This document shows, piece by piece, positions 27,123 to 34,880 of a stretch of 34,880 bases of DNA. Origin of the DNA: Secundilactobacillus similis DSM 23365 = JCM 2765. GTDB lineage: Bacteria > Bacillota > Bacilli > Lactobacillales > Lactobacillaceae. The notes beneath the pieces are model-generated. The model was not told the DNA's origin and did not search any database. It saw only the letters and a list, made by a program, of their open reading frames with translations. Position 1 is the stretch's first letter; every line of letters begins with the position of its first letter. The position numbers and the translations under genes were made by a program. The stretch is from the NCBI RefSeq assembly GCF_001311075.1, contig NZ_BBAD01000030.1, forward strand, positions 1 through 34,880, given 5' to 3'.

Positions 27123-27533
27123 TTAGTAACGGTAATAGTAGTGTGGCGTGCCCGCAATTTTAATTGTGTGGTGGTTATACCACTTCACCTTAACGTGACC
27201 GGAAGACATCCCGTTCGACTTTAAATCAGTGATGTAATAAGTGTGGTGGCCTAAGTAGCGATAGTGGCCTTTATTGATTACAGGTAGGGCGTTATCTAAC
27301 GTCGTGCGTCCGTGGTAAGTTTCGACCTCATAACCAAAGATTTGACTTTTTCCAATATGAACCGATAACTTAACGGTATTCGGACTCCGCCTAAACGACT
27401 TCGTTTTCCACTTTCCCTGCAAAACCTTGGGTGTCCCACTATGCCAAGTCGCAGCGTGGCCAACAGTGGGTGCCATCATACCAGCGCCCAATAGTGCCGT
27501 GATCATCAACCCGAATCTAACTGTTTTCATCAT
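27123..27533 (-). CDS. Small secreted protein, 136 aa, WH-G-PK-LQGKW type
   Basis: The start ATG 27533 (MMKTVRFG...) follows GGGGAG by 7 bases. The signal peptide has a clear core (LMITALLGAGMMAP) and ends at GHA-A. The mature N-terminus ATWHSGTPKVLQGKWKTK is shared in pattern with the 28730-29116 protein (STWHRGMPKALRGTWRAP). The rest is basic and Tyr/His-rich, with short beta-strand-like segments ending ...PHYYYRY. The pair are paralogues of a lactobacillus small secreted family of unknown role. No sorting signal. About 150 bases of AT-rich DNA without a gene follow at 26972-27122. Confidence 0.75.
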   Translation of the reverse strand: MMKTVRFGLMITALLGAGMMAPTVGHAATWHSGTPKVLQGKWKTKSFRRSPNTVKLSVHIGKSQIFGYEVETYHGRTTLDNALPVINKGHYRYLGHHTYYITDLKSNGMSSGHVKVKWYNHHTIKIAGTPHYYYRY

Positions 27534-27670
27534 CAAAAATCTCCCCAATAATCAGCATTTAACAAGTTAAGCATACCGCATTCTCGACCCTCCGATGATA
27601 TTTTTTGTCAGGGTTGTGGTATCATCAAACTAAATCAATGCAACCGATTCCATTCACGAGGTGATCAACA

Positions 27671-28633
27671 ATGTACATTGGTATCGACTTAGGCGGCACC
27701 AACATTAAACTGGGCTTGTTGGCGGATGATTTGAGCGTCATCGACCGCTTGAAAGTGCCAACTGAATCCGAAACGAACAGTGACACGGTGATGGCCAACT
27801 TGAGCTATGGCATCCAGCAACTGTTCATCACAAACCACATCAGCGCCAACGACGTCCAAACCATCGGTATCGGCGTCCCGGGCCAGATGGATATCCAAAA
27901 GGGCCTGTCCATCTTCTCGCCCAACTTCAGCAACTGGGCCAACGTGCCAGTCGCCCAACTGATCTCTGATGAGTTCCAAACCCAAACCGTCATCGACAAC
28001 GACGTGCGCGTCAACCTCTACGGCGAGTGGCAGTTCGGCGCCGGCCGCCGCAAGCAAGACGTCTTGATGGTCACCCTAGGCACCGGCTTCGGCGCAGCAG
28101 TTATCGCCGGGGGCAAAATGCAGTACGGGCGCTCTGACAGCGCCGGTGAAATGGGCCACATGAGCATGCACCACCACGGTCGCCCGTGCGCCTGTGGCAA
28201 CAAGGGCTGCCTCGGCCGCTACGTGTCGGCAAGGGGCATGCTGTGGACGGTCAGAGACCACTTGGAAGCCGGCGAGACCACCATCATGACTGATTGGGTC
28301 AATGGTGACGTCAGCCAACTCACCGCCCACATGATCTCAAAAGCCTATGATGAAGGCGACCCACTGGCCAAACAAGTCATGCAAGAAACCGGCGAAGAGT
28401 TCGGCTACGGTCTCGCCAACGCCATCAACCTGTATAACCCAGAACGGATCATCGTTGGCGGCGGTGTTGCCCAAGCAGGGGAGCGGTTAATGGCCCCCGC
28501 CAGAGAAATCGTCGCCACCCACGCACTGAAGACGGCGCGAGAAGCTTGCGATATCGTGATGGCTGATTTGGGGCCCTGGGCTGGGATGATTGGGGCTGGG
28601 GTGTATGCGAAGTTAAAACATGAGGAAAAGTAA
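27671..28633 (+). CDS. ROK-family sugar kinase (glucokinase-like)
   Basis: 320 residues. The ATP-binding motif GIDLGGTNIK is at residues 4-13; DNDVRVNLYGEW holds the catalytic Asp of ROK kinases; the ROK zinc motif CACGNKGCLGRYVS is intact; GTGFGAAVI and GGGV (C-terminal) complete the fold. These features fit glucokinase or fructokinase/N-acyl-hexosamine kinase; glucokinase is the most likely. GAGGTG precedes the ATG by 8 bases. It is a single-gene unit with its own terminator and no adjacent transporter. No DNA-binding domain is present, so it is a kinase, not an NagC/XylR repressor. Codon use is notably C-ending and GC-rich compared with neighbours. Confidence 0.9.
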   Translation: MYIGIDLGGTNIKLGLLADDLSVIDRLKVPTESETNSDTVMANLSYGIQQLFITNHISANDVQTIGIGVPGQMDIQKGLSIFSPNFSNWANVPVAQLISDEFQTQTVIDNDVRVNLYGEWQFGAGRRKQDVLMVTLGTGFGAAVIAGGKMQYGRSDSAGEMGHMSMHHHGRPCACGNKGCLGRYVSARGMLWTVRDHLEAGETTIMTDWVNGDVSQLTAHMISKAYDEGDPLAKQVMQETGEEFGYGLANAINLYNPERIIVGGGVAQAGERLMAPAREIVATHALKTAREACDIVMADLGPWAGMIGAGVYAKLKHEEK

Positions 28634-28644
28634 ACTTAATGTAA

Positions 28645-28694
28645 TAAGGTCTGCAGTCAATACGTCTTAGAGACGAGTTGGCTGCAGACCTTTT
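28645..28694 (+). terminator. Rho-independent terminator
   Basis: AAGGTCTGCAGTC and GGCTGCAGACCTT pair with an inner CGTCT-TAG-AGACG hairpin, followed by TTATATCT. It ends the ROK kinase transcript. Confidence 0.85.
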
Positions 28695-28729
28695 ATATCT
28701 TGAATGAGTTGTGATTGATCGACGCAAAT

Positions 28730-29116
28730 TTACTTACGCCAAGTTATCCAGTAGTGCTTTGACCATTGATTATTGGTTTTAATGTAATGACGGTTGACCC
28801 ACTTGAAATAGCGAACCTCGGTGGACTTGCTATAAATCGGTTCGTACCCACTTACCTTGTAATAGTGATTGCCCAGATATCGGTACTTAGTCCGGTTCAA
28901 GAAGCCAGGATCATTAGAGTAGACCCGAGAATAATTGGCACCGTTAACAATTTTTGAATGGAAAATTTTATCATGTGGTGCTCGCCATGTTCCGCGTAAC
29001 GCTTTAGGCATTCCTCGGTGCCACGTACTAGCATGAGCTGGAGTACTTAAGCTAGCAGTTCCAGCGAGTAACGCAATTCCAAGTGACAGTGTTGTAGTAA
29101 TCAGTTTATTAGACAT
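28730..29116 (-). CDS. Small secreted protein, 128 aa, WH-G-PK-LRGTW type
   Basis: The signal peptide is SNKLITTTLSLGIALLAGTA, cleaved near AHA-S. The mature N-terminus STWHRGMPKALRGTWRAP matches that of the 27123-27533 protein, and both contain the later motif KYRYLG(N/H)H-YY. It is basic and aromatic-rich and ends WITWRK. No sorting motif or cysteine. A purine-rich AAGGGG site lies about 9 bases before the ATG. Function unknown; wall-associated by charge is an inference. Confidence 0.75.
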   Translation of the reverse strand: MSNKLITTTLSLGIALLAGTASLSTPAHASTWHRGMPKALRGTWRAPHDKIFHSKIVNGANYSRVYSNDPGFLNRTKYRYLGNHYYKVSGYEPIYSKSTEVRYFKWVNRHYIKTNNQWSKHYWITWRK

Positions 29117-29822
29117 CCTTCACATCCCCTTGAGCCGAGTATACAAAATTGAGAAGATAACCGAAAGTGCTAAATCACAGACACGTGTCCCAAACAACAT
29201 GATAAATTCACAACTATCAGGACGTAATCCCGGAAAGTAGTGGAGTAAGATGTAATAGTGCTCATTGCGTCATTAAATGGCTCATTAATACTCGGTAAGC
29301 ATGAGATTAAAAAACTACCCACATTCGTTAAAGCGGTTTGAACCAAAAACTTATCAATAGACCAATCGTCAGCTACCTTAAGTAATCAATCGGCCCAACA
29401 ATTACCAGTAGCCATACTAACTATGAATACGCGAGAAACATTACGACAACTATTGTCGCAAAGATTTTACATAGCGCAATAGCAACACCTAAACTAACCG
29501 TCCGAAACAGCGTAACTCAATCAACAACGTAAACTACCAAAACTCACTAACCTAAAACTTCCTCAAAACATTAGATACACAACCTTCAGACTACCTCAAT
29601 TATAAAGAATTAATTAAGTTTCTTCCTATTAAATAAACTACATATCCGACCACATACTTCCGTCACCATCACACCCCATTGACGTTCCAATTCTCGAAAA
29701 GATTGCCTCGCAGACTTGACGACAACCCAATTAAATGGAAAGATAAGTGGTGAAATTATTATATTTTGTAAAGGAGGCTGGTGCTTCGAGTTGAGAAGTG
29801 CCGGTTTAGGGAAGTGAGCAGT
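29117..29822. other. AT-rich intergenic region before the EPS cluster
   Basis: About 700 bases without a gene I can support. It has a small perfect hairpin CGACAA-CTA-TTGTCG near 29440. A minus-strand frame at 29610-29885 overlaps the LCP gene and lacks a ribosome site. Near the right edge, TTGACG (about 29717) may be a -35 element, and AAGGAGG at 29771-29777 sits before an in-frame GTG (29781) that is only 3 bases away. Confidence 0.5.
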
Positions 29823-30817
29823 ATGAGTGATCAAAACAAAGATGTAAACACGCATCAACATCATCATAAGCACCATCATCGCCACCGCAGACTCAAGCGG
29901 TTCCGCAATGTTATTATCGGTATCTTAGTTATCCTAGCTGTAGGGGCTGCAGGATACTCAGCATACGCTTGGCACAAACTGTCAGAAACCTCTAAGGTCA
30001 TCTACAAGAGCGCCGGCGCACCCAAGCTGCGGAAGGCTAGCACCGTGATCGATAAAACCAAACCGGTGTCGATTTTGCTGTTGGGGACTGATACGGGGTC
30101 GTTGGGTCGGAGTTACAAAGGCCGGACTGATACGATCATCGTGATGACAATTAACCCTAAGACGAAAAAACGGTGATGATGAGTCTTCCACGTGATATGG
30201 AAGTGAACTTACCAGATTACCCTAACTATTCACCAGCAAAGATTAATGCGGCTTATGTGTATGGCGGGACTAAAGAGACTATTAGTACAGTTCAAAAGTA
30301 CTTGAATGTACCTGTCGACTACTACTTCATGATTAACATGGGCGGCCTAAAGAAGGCCATCAATAAAGTTGGTGGTGTAGATGTTACTTCGCCGTTAACT
30401 TTTACCTATAATGGGTCGAGCTTTAAAAAAGGTAAAACAACTCATATGAATGGTAATACTGCATTAAACTTTGCGCGGATGCGGCATGAAGATCCACAAG
30501 GAGATTATGGTCGTCAAACCAGACAAAGACTTGTAATTTCAGCATTGATGAAGAAGTCGATTTCGTACAAGACTGTCTTGAATAGTGATTTCTTAATGGC
30601 AATCTCTGACGAAATGCAAACTGATTTAACTCGGTCACAAATGATTAAATTAGCGATGAGTTATCGAGATGCTGGTAAAAATGTTAAATCGGATCACGTT
30701 CAAGGTTCAGGACAGATGATTGGCGGTCAGTCATTTGAAGTGGTTTCTGCAACTGAACGAATTCGAGCATCGAACGAACTAAGAGCAAATTTAGACTTAA
30801 AACAAGTTAACTATTAA
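29823..30817 (+). CDS. LytR-CpsA-Psr (LCP) family ligase, one-base frameshift
   Basis: LCP enzymes transfer teichoic acid or capsule/EPS chains from undecaprenyl carriers to peptidoglycan, outside the membrane. The N-terminus is a His-rich cytoplasmic tail (HQHHHKHHHRHRR), then one membrane helix (NVIIGILVILAVGAAGYSAYAW), then the LCP domain with ILLLGTD, GRTDTIIVMTINP, MMSLPRD and YGRQTRQRL (conserved Arg/Asp). One A is missing from the A-run at 30165-30170 (6 A; 7 give K-K-T-V-M-M-S-L-P-R-D). Repaired length about 331 residues. I use ATG 29823; an upstream GTG 29781 is in frame and has AAGGAGG but at 3-base spacing. It is the first gene of the EPS locus, with its own terminator. Confidence 0.87.
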
Positions 30818-30829
30818 CTGGATGAAATG

Positions 30830-30867
30830 CTGATATCTTGCAGTAATGCAAGTGTCAGTATTTTTTT
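30830..30867 (+). terminator. Rho-independent terminator after the LCP gene
   Basis: CTGATATCTTGCA and TGCAAGTGTCAG form a stem with a small bulge, followed by TATTTTTTT. It separates the LCP gene from the rest of the EPS operon. Confidence 0.75.
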
Positions 30868-30923
30868 ATGTAAAAAAAACAAAAAAATAGAGACTGATAT
30901 CGACGGCGTGGGGTAGTTCTGAA

Positions 30924-30932
30924 TGATATAAT
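30924..30932 (+). promoter_or_regulatory. Extended -10 promoter candidate for the EPS operon
   Basis: TGaTATAAT is a perfect extended -10 element; no good -35 is seen at 17 bp. The leader to the wzd ATG would be about 160 bases and is AT-rich. A second weak promoter (TTGCGT...TAAATA) may lie near 31023-31050. Confidence 0.45.
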
Positions 30933-31097
30933 TAGAGTAAAATATCTGTTATGTTATCCAGCTGAACGTTAAAAAATATCACAAACGCATGTATCATTTT
31001 GGTTAAAATTTTAAGATTACCTTGCGTTTTTGTTAAATCTGATAAATAATGGCTAATGATATTGTCATAATTTAAAACCAATGTTCGGAGGATCAAC

Positions 31098-31954
31098 ATG
31101 GATAGCACCCTGGATTTACGCCAAATGTTTGGCATTTTACGCAAACATATCTGGTTCATTATTATTAGCACAATCGGTTTTGCAATTATCGCTTTTGGTA
31201 TCTCAGAGTTTGCAATGACCCCGAAGTACACAGCAACGACACAAATTTTGGTTAATCAAAAAAGAGTGCTGATAACGGACTCGCTTATCAAAATCAGCAA
31301 GCTGATGTTCAGATGATTAGTACATACAAAGATATTATTACTAATCAAGTTATTTTGAAGCAAGTGCAACACAATTTAGCTAATCCTGAAAAAGTAGTGC
31401 GAAAAGCGACAAAGGCGGTCTATAAGACTAACCCGTATACCGGTAAGAAACGGTTAGTACAGGCTGCTAAACCTGCAGTGATTAAGACTACCGGAAAAGC
31501 TTATGATATTTCTGTAGAAGATTTGCAAAGTTCGATTTCAGTTTCAAATCAACAAAATTCGCAAGTGTTTGCGTTAGCAGTTAAAAGTGGAAGCCCTGAA
31601 GAGGCGGCAGCAATTGCAAATCAAGTCGCCAATGTATTTAAGACAAAAATCAAGACAATGATGAGCGTAAATAACGTTACCATTGTGTCTAAGGCTGTTC
31701 CAGTGGATCAAAAAACGTCGCCTAAGACTAAATTGATTGCGTTGATTGGTTTAGTAATCGGTGCGTTGATTGGTATGGGCTATGCGTTTATTAAAGAGTT
31801 GACTGACACAACAGTTAAAGATGATGAATTTTTGACCACATTAGGTTTAACAAACTTAGGTCATATTGCAACAATCAAGATGCGTAGTACAAAATTAGCA
31901 GTTAAACCAAGTTCAAAGCAATCTTCAAATAGAAATAAACGAGTTCGGGTATAG
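31098..31954 (+). CDS. wzd: Polysaccharide chain-length/tyrosine kinase modulator (Wzd/CpsC-like), one-base frameshift
   Basis: A membrane adaptor of the Wzz/CpsC type that activates the cytosolic BY-kinase and sets chain length. N-terminal Wzz motif DLRQMFGILRKHIWFIII, first helix ~18-38, extracellular part with typical PKYTATTQILVNQK, second helix LIALIGLVIGALIGMGYAFI and a C-terminal cytoplasmic tail. The A-run at 31258-31263 has 6 A where 7 give N-Q-K-K-S-A-D-N-G-L-A-Y-Q-N-Q-Q, which connects to the frame open to 31954. Repaired length about 285 residues. The ATG follows CGGAGG. It lies 11 bases before the kinase gene, in one operon. Confidence 0.87.
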
Positions 31955-31965
31955 GGAGGAACATC

Positions 31966-32685
31966 ATGGCGTTATTTCGTAAAAAGAAAAAGCTATCAAC
32001 TGATACAATTGATAACGGGGTGAAACTGATCACCGCAGTTGAGCCTAAAAACGTGGTGGCTGAACAATTTCGGACAGTCCGGACTAATATTGATTTTTCA
32101 TCTATTGATAAAACTTTGAAGACAATACTTTTTACGTCTTCAGATGTTAGTGAAGGTAAATCTACAGTTTCTGCCAATACAGCGGTCACTTGGGCACAAC
32201 AAGGTAAAAAAGTATTATTTGTGGATGCTGATATGCGACGTCCAACGTTACACACAACTTTTGGTGTTACGAATACTCAAGGTCTATCAACGATTCTTGC
32301 AAATAATGAAGATTATCATGGAATTGCTGTTGATAGCGTTGTTGACAATTTAACAGTAATTACAAGTGGACCGGTACCGCCTAATCCAGCAGAATTATTA
32401 AATTCAAATCGAATGAAGAATTTTCTGCAAACTGTTCAAAATGAGTATGATATGGTGATTCTTGACGTACCTCCTTTGCTATCAGTTACAGATACGCAGA
32501 TTCTATCAGCTGGAGTTGATGGTGTGGTCTTAGTAGTTAGGCAGGGGGTTGCACAACGTACCTCAGTTCAACGTGCAGTAGAATTGCTTGAAATGGTTCA
32601 TGCTAACTTATTAGGCTATGTATTGAATGATGTAGCACCTAAAAACGGTTATGGGTACGGTTATGGATATGGCTACGAAAAGTAA
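31966..32685 (+). CDS. wze: Tyrosine-protein kinase (BY-kinase, Wze/CpsD)
   Basis: 239 residues. The P-loop reads SSDVSEGKSTVS (residues 58-69), Walker A' VLFVDADMRRP (83-93) and Walker B VILDVPP (164-170). The C-terminus is a tyrosine cluster (NGYGYGYGYGYEK, five Tyr), the autophosphorylation tail. The separate membrane modulator is the gene just upstream, as is usual in Firmicutes. Phosphorylation state controls polysaccharide assembly. An AGGGAGG site precedes the ATG. The frame is intact. Confidence 0.93.
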   Translation: MALFRKKKKLSTDTIDNGVKLITAVEPKNVVAEQFRTVRTNIDFSSIDKTLKTILFTSSDVSEGKSTVSANTAVTWAQQGKKVLFVDADMRRPTLHTTFGVTNTQGLSTILANNEDYHGIAVDSVVDNLTVITSGPVPPNPAELLNSNRMKNFLQTVQNEYDMVILDVPPLLSVTDTQILSAGVDGVVLVVRQGVAQRTSVQRAVELLEMVHANLLGYVLNDVAPKNGYGYGYGYGYEK

Positions 32686-32702
32686 TCTGAAAGGATGATT
32701 TC

Positions 32703-33476
32703 ATGATTGATTTACACTGTCACTTGTTACCAGGTGTGGATGACGGATCCAAAAGCCTTGATATTTCACTGAGATTAGCGCAAGAAGCTGTCGAAAACGG
32801 GATAACGCATGCATTGCTAACACCACATCATATGAATGGCGTGTTTATGAATCATCGCTCAGAGGTCATAGAACAAACAGCACATTTTCAAAAAGAATTA
32901 CAAGACCATGGTATAAGTTTAACTGTTTTCCCTGGTCAGGAAGTAAGGATTAATGGTGATTTACTTACAGCGTTAGATGAGAATGATATCTTGTTTGCTG
33001 ACGAATCAGGCCAATATCTAATGCTAGAATTTCCAGACGATGACGTTCCGGCATATACATCAGATATGGTTTATCAGTTACAACAGAGAGGTATCGTACC
33101 AGTTATTGTACATCCAGAGCGAAATACTAAGATTATGAAACATCCAAGTCTACTGTTTGAGTTACTCGAAAAGGGATGTTTATCTCAAATTACCGCAAGT
33201 AGTTACGTTGGGACCTTTGGCAAAAAAGTTGAGGCGTTTAGTGAACAGCTAATTGCAGCAGGCCAAGGTTACTTATTTGCGTCGGATGCACATGATTTAC
33301 CTGGCAGAAAATATGAGATGCGAGAGGCTTTTGGTAAGTTGCAGATGAAGTTTGGCAGCGAATTAGCAAACGAGTTTGAAGAGAATGCGAAGGCGATTAT
33401 TAATGGGGACGCCGTGTCACCGCATCGAATTGAACCTGTGAAGAGTAATAAGAAAAAGCGGTTCGGGTTGTTTTAA
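32703..33476 (+). CDS. wzb: PHP-type tyrosine-protein phosphatase (CpsB/YwqE-like)
   Basis: 257 residues. Metal-binding motifs of the PHP family are in place: DLHCHLLPGVDDG (residues 3-15), LLTPHHMNG, PGQEVRI, VIVHPERN and FASDAHDL. It dephosphorylates the Tyr tail of the BY-kinase encoded upstream, using Mn or other metals. Gap to the kinase 17 bases, with AAAGGATG before the ATG. The basic tail KSNKKKRFGLF is outside the catalytic fold. Intact frame. Confidence 0.92.
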   Translation: MIDLHCHLLPGVDDGSKSLDISLRLAQEAVENGITHALLTPHHMNGVFMNHRSEVIEQTAHFQKELQDHGISLTVFPGQEVRINGDLLTALDENDILFADESGQYLMLEFPDDDVPAYTSDMVYQLQQRGIVPVIVHPERNTKIMKHPSLLFELLEKGCLSQITASSYVGTFGKKVEAFSEQLIAAGQGYLFASDAHDLPGRKYEMREAFGKLQMKFGSELANEFEENAKAIINGDAVSPHRIEPVKSNKKKRFGLF

Positions 33477-33512
33477 ATGATATTAGGGAAGAAGTATAGG
33501 GAGGAACCGCAA

Positions 33513-34165
33513 GTGGAAGTCACAAATAATCATGCCGAAGAACAAGTAATTGAAACGTATCGTGAAGAAATCAAAGGTAGAGTGCACTCGGGTTACTTAC
33601 CGTTTAAGGCGATGTTTGATTTTTGCTTTGCATTAATTCTATTTGTCGTTACTTTACCATTAGTCGTAGTGGCAATTATTGCTGTTAAACTTGAATCTAA
33701 AGGCCCTGCATTTTATCACCAAGTTAGAGTCGGATTGATGGGCAAGCATATTAAGGTAACCAAGCTACGTTCCATGTACATAGATGCTGAAAAACATGGT
33801 GCAAAGTGCTGATAAGGATGATCCAAGGGTAACCCGAGTAGGTCATTTTTTGCGTAAAACAAGAATTGACGAGTTGCCTCAATTGTTGAGTGTTTTGAGA
33901 GGTGAAATGAGTTTAATAGGGCCTCGTCCAGAACGTCCAGAGTTTACTGAAGAATTCTCTCATGAATATCCGGGGTTTGAGCAACGATTACGAATTAAGC
34001 CAGGCCTAAGCGGATACGCTCAAGTTCATGGCGGTTATGATATTGATCCCGGTCAGAAGGCAAAATTAGATTGTTATTATATTGATCATTTCGGTTTGAA
34101 AATGGACGCACACGTTTTTTTTTGAAACAATTAAAACTGTTATTACAGGTGAAGGAGCTCGTTAA
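33513..34165 (+). CDS. Priming sugar-phosphate transferase (undecaprenyl-phosphate type, EpsE/WcaJ C-domain), two frameshifts
   Basis: Transfers the first sugar-1-phosphate to undecaprenyl phosphate to start each repeat unit. GTG 33513 is preferred (GGGAGG 8 bases upstream) over ATG 33477, which has no site. One membrane helix (AMFDFCFALILFVVTLPLVVVAI) is followed by the bacterial sugar transferase core: KxRSM, DELPQLLSVLRGEMSLIGPRPERPEF and the C-terminal GLSGYAQVHG. Near 33808 two bases are missing (GTGCTG for GTGGGCTG would give A-K-W-A-D-K-D-D-P-R). At 34115-34123 there are 9 T; 8 give H-V-F-F-E-T-I-K-T-V-I-T-G-E-G-A-R and TAA 34163-34165. Repaired length about 217 residues. Confidence 0.88.
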
Positions 34166-34167
34166 TT

Positions 34168-34880
34168 TTGGATAAAATAAAGAACAGCAAAATTCTGATT
34201 ACAGGTGGCGCTGGTTTTATTGGGTCTAATTTGACGGATGCATTGATTGAAGATAACGAGATTGTGGTAGTTGATGACCTCTCGATGGGCAATGTCGAGA
34301 ACTTACCACAATCGACTCATCTTCATTTTTTTGAACATTCGATTACTGATAAAAAATTTATGAATCAGTTATTGTTAGACTGGCAATTTGACTATATATT
34401 CTTGTTGGCTGCAGTGGCAAGCGTTGCAGATACAATTGAACGTCCATTGGAAACACACGAAATTAACCAGAATGCCAATATTGATATTCTTGAAACAATT
34501 AGAGTTAAAGAGCTTAAAGTAAAAAAAATTCTATTTGCTTCTTCTGCCGCAGTTTATGGAAATAATCCCGAGCTACCTAAGAGAGAAAACTCACCCATTG
34601 ATCCACTTTCGCCGTACGCAATAGATAAGTTTGCTACGGAACGATTTGTGATTGATTATGGGATTTTATATAAGATTCCAACAGTGTGCACTAGGTTTTT
34701 TAACGTGTATGGACCTAAGCAAAATCCTAAATCACCGTATTCAGGAGTATTATCTTTGATTAGTGAAGCAACCAAAAACGGTGAACTTTTTTCTGTTTTT
34801 GGGGATGGTAAACAAATCAGAGATTTTGTATACGTTGAAGATGTAATACAGGCATTACAAATTTTAATAATAAATGATAG
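34168..34880 (+). CDS. NAD-dependent epimerase/dehydratase (UDP-glucose 4-epimerase-like), partial
   Basis: Starts at TTG 34168, two bases after the previous stop, with AAGGAG about 10 bases upstream; it runs open to the window end (237 codons seen, no stop). Extended SDR features: NAD motif ITGGAGFIGSNL (residues ~11-22), VVDDLSMGN, LLAAVASV, ASSAAVYG with the catalytic Ser, SPYAIDKFATE (catalytic Tyr-x3-Lys) and TRFFNVYGP. This fits GalE-like 4-epimerases or NDP-sugar dehydratases that supply EPS precursors. About a third of the usual 310-330 residues is missing at the 3' side. The sequence is AT-rich like the rest of the cluster. Confidence 0.88.
   Translation, partial: MDKIKNSKILITGGAGFIGSNLTDALIEDNEIVVVDDLSMGNVENLPQSTHLHFFEHSITDKKFMNQLLLDWQFDYIFLLAAVASVADTIERPLETHEINQNANIDILETIRVKELKVKKILFASSAAVYGNNPELPKRENSPIDPLSPYAIDKFATERFVIDYGILYKIPTVCTRFFNVYGPKQNPKSPYSGVLSLISEATKNGELFSVFGDGKQIRDFVYVEDVIQALQILIIND

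Noticed and set aside
29610-29885. 91-residue minus-strand open frame before the LCP gene
   Set aside because: Its first part is antisense to the His-rich LCP start and there is no ribosome site; the remaining part has no recognisable motif.

Overview
The window reads as a chromosomal segment of a lactic acid bacterium of the Lactobacillaceae. Supporting signs are a KxYKxGKxW-type signal peptide, sortase signals of the LPQT/LPQA type, Gram-positive Shine-Dalgarno sites, a CopY repressor with a classic cop box, an EPS locus of the LCP-Wzd-Wze-PHP phosphatase-priming transferase type, and small secreted proteins typical of lactobacilli. Genus is not fixed by what can be seen; a moderately GC-rich lactobacillus is my inference.

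Layout. 1-1340: a hypothetical gene embedded in a family of intergenic repeats. 1433-5566: a DHA2-type MFS exporter, a broken small gene and a membrane GGDEF-EAL protein split by an in-frame TGA. 5591-9682: a small acidic protein, a LysR regulator divergent from a zinc alcohol dehydrogenase, and an acyl-CoA synthetase. 10008-10189: an elaborately nested inverted-repeat element without a gene. 10294-14064: an aconitase-citrate synthase operon (partial TCA branch towards glutamate, no isocitrate dehydrogenase in the window). 14862-22220: two large sortase-anchored surface proteins (BspA/MucBP type and SpaA/Cna-B type) with a small secreted protein and a HigA-like regulator between them. 22313-24075: a stand-alone GAPDH and an orphan CopY. 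24099-25888: a tnpB-only IS200/IS605-family element with a putative omega RNA, plus an isolated second right end and a long palindrome. 26083-29116: Panacea-like and AbrB/MazE-like antitoxin-type genes, two small secreted proteins and a ROK sugar kinase. 29823-34880: start of an exopolysaccharide cluster that runs off the window; its base composition looks distinctly more AT-rich than upstream DNA.

The most striking global feature is the number of broken reading frames. Twelve genes are interrupted: eleven by indels (14 in all, usually one base, mostly within short homopolymers) and one by an in-frame stop. They include aconitase, citrate synthase, the LCP ligase, the chain-length regulator and the priming transferase. 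Each indel can be repaired by restoring one (once, two) bases or removing one base, giving a full-length family-typical protein. This pattern is best explained by unpolished long-read sequence rather than mass gene death, so I annotate most of these as single genes spanning the shift and give the position of each lesion.

I see no rRNA, tRNA, CRISPR array or prophage. The best candidates for unusual biology are the nested structured element at 10008-10189, the tnpB/omega RNA module with its nearby solo end, the non-AUG start plus 5'-terminal hairpin of the second adhesin, a family of three small secreted proteins and three antitoxin-like genes without partners.
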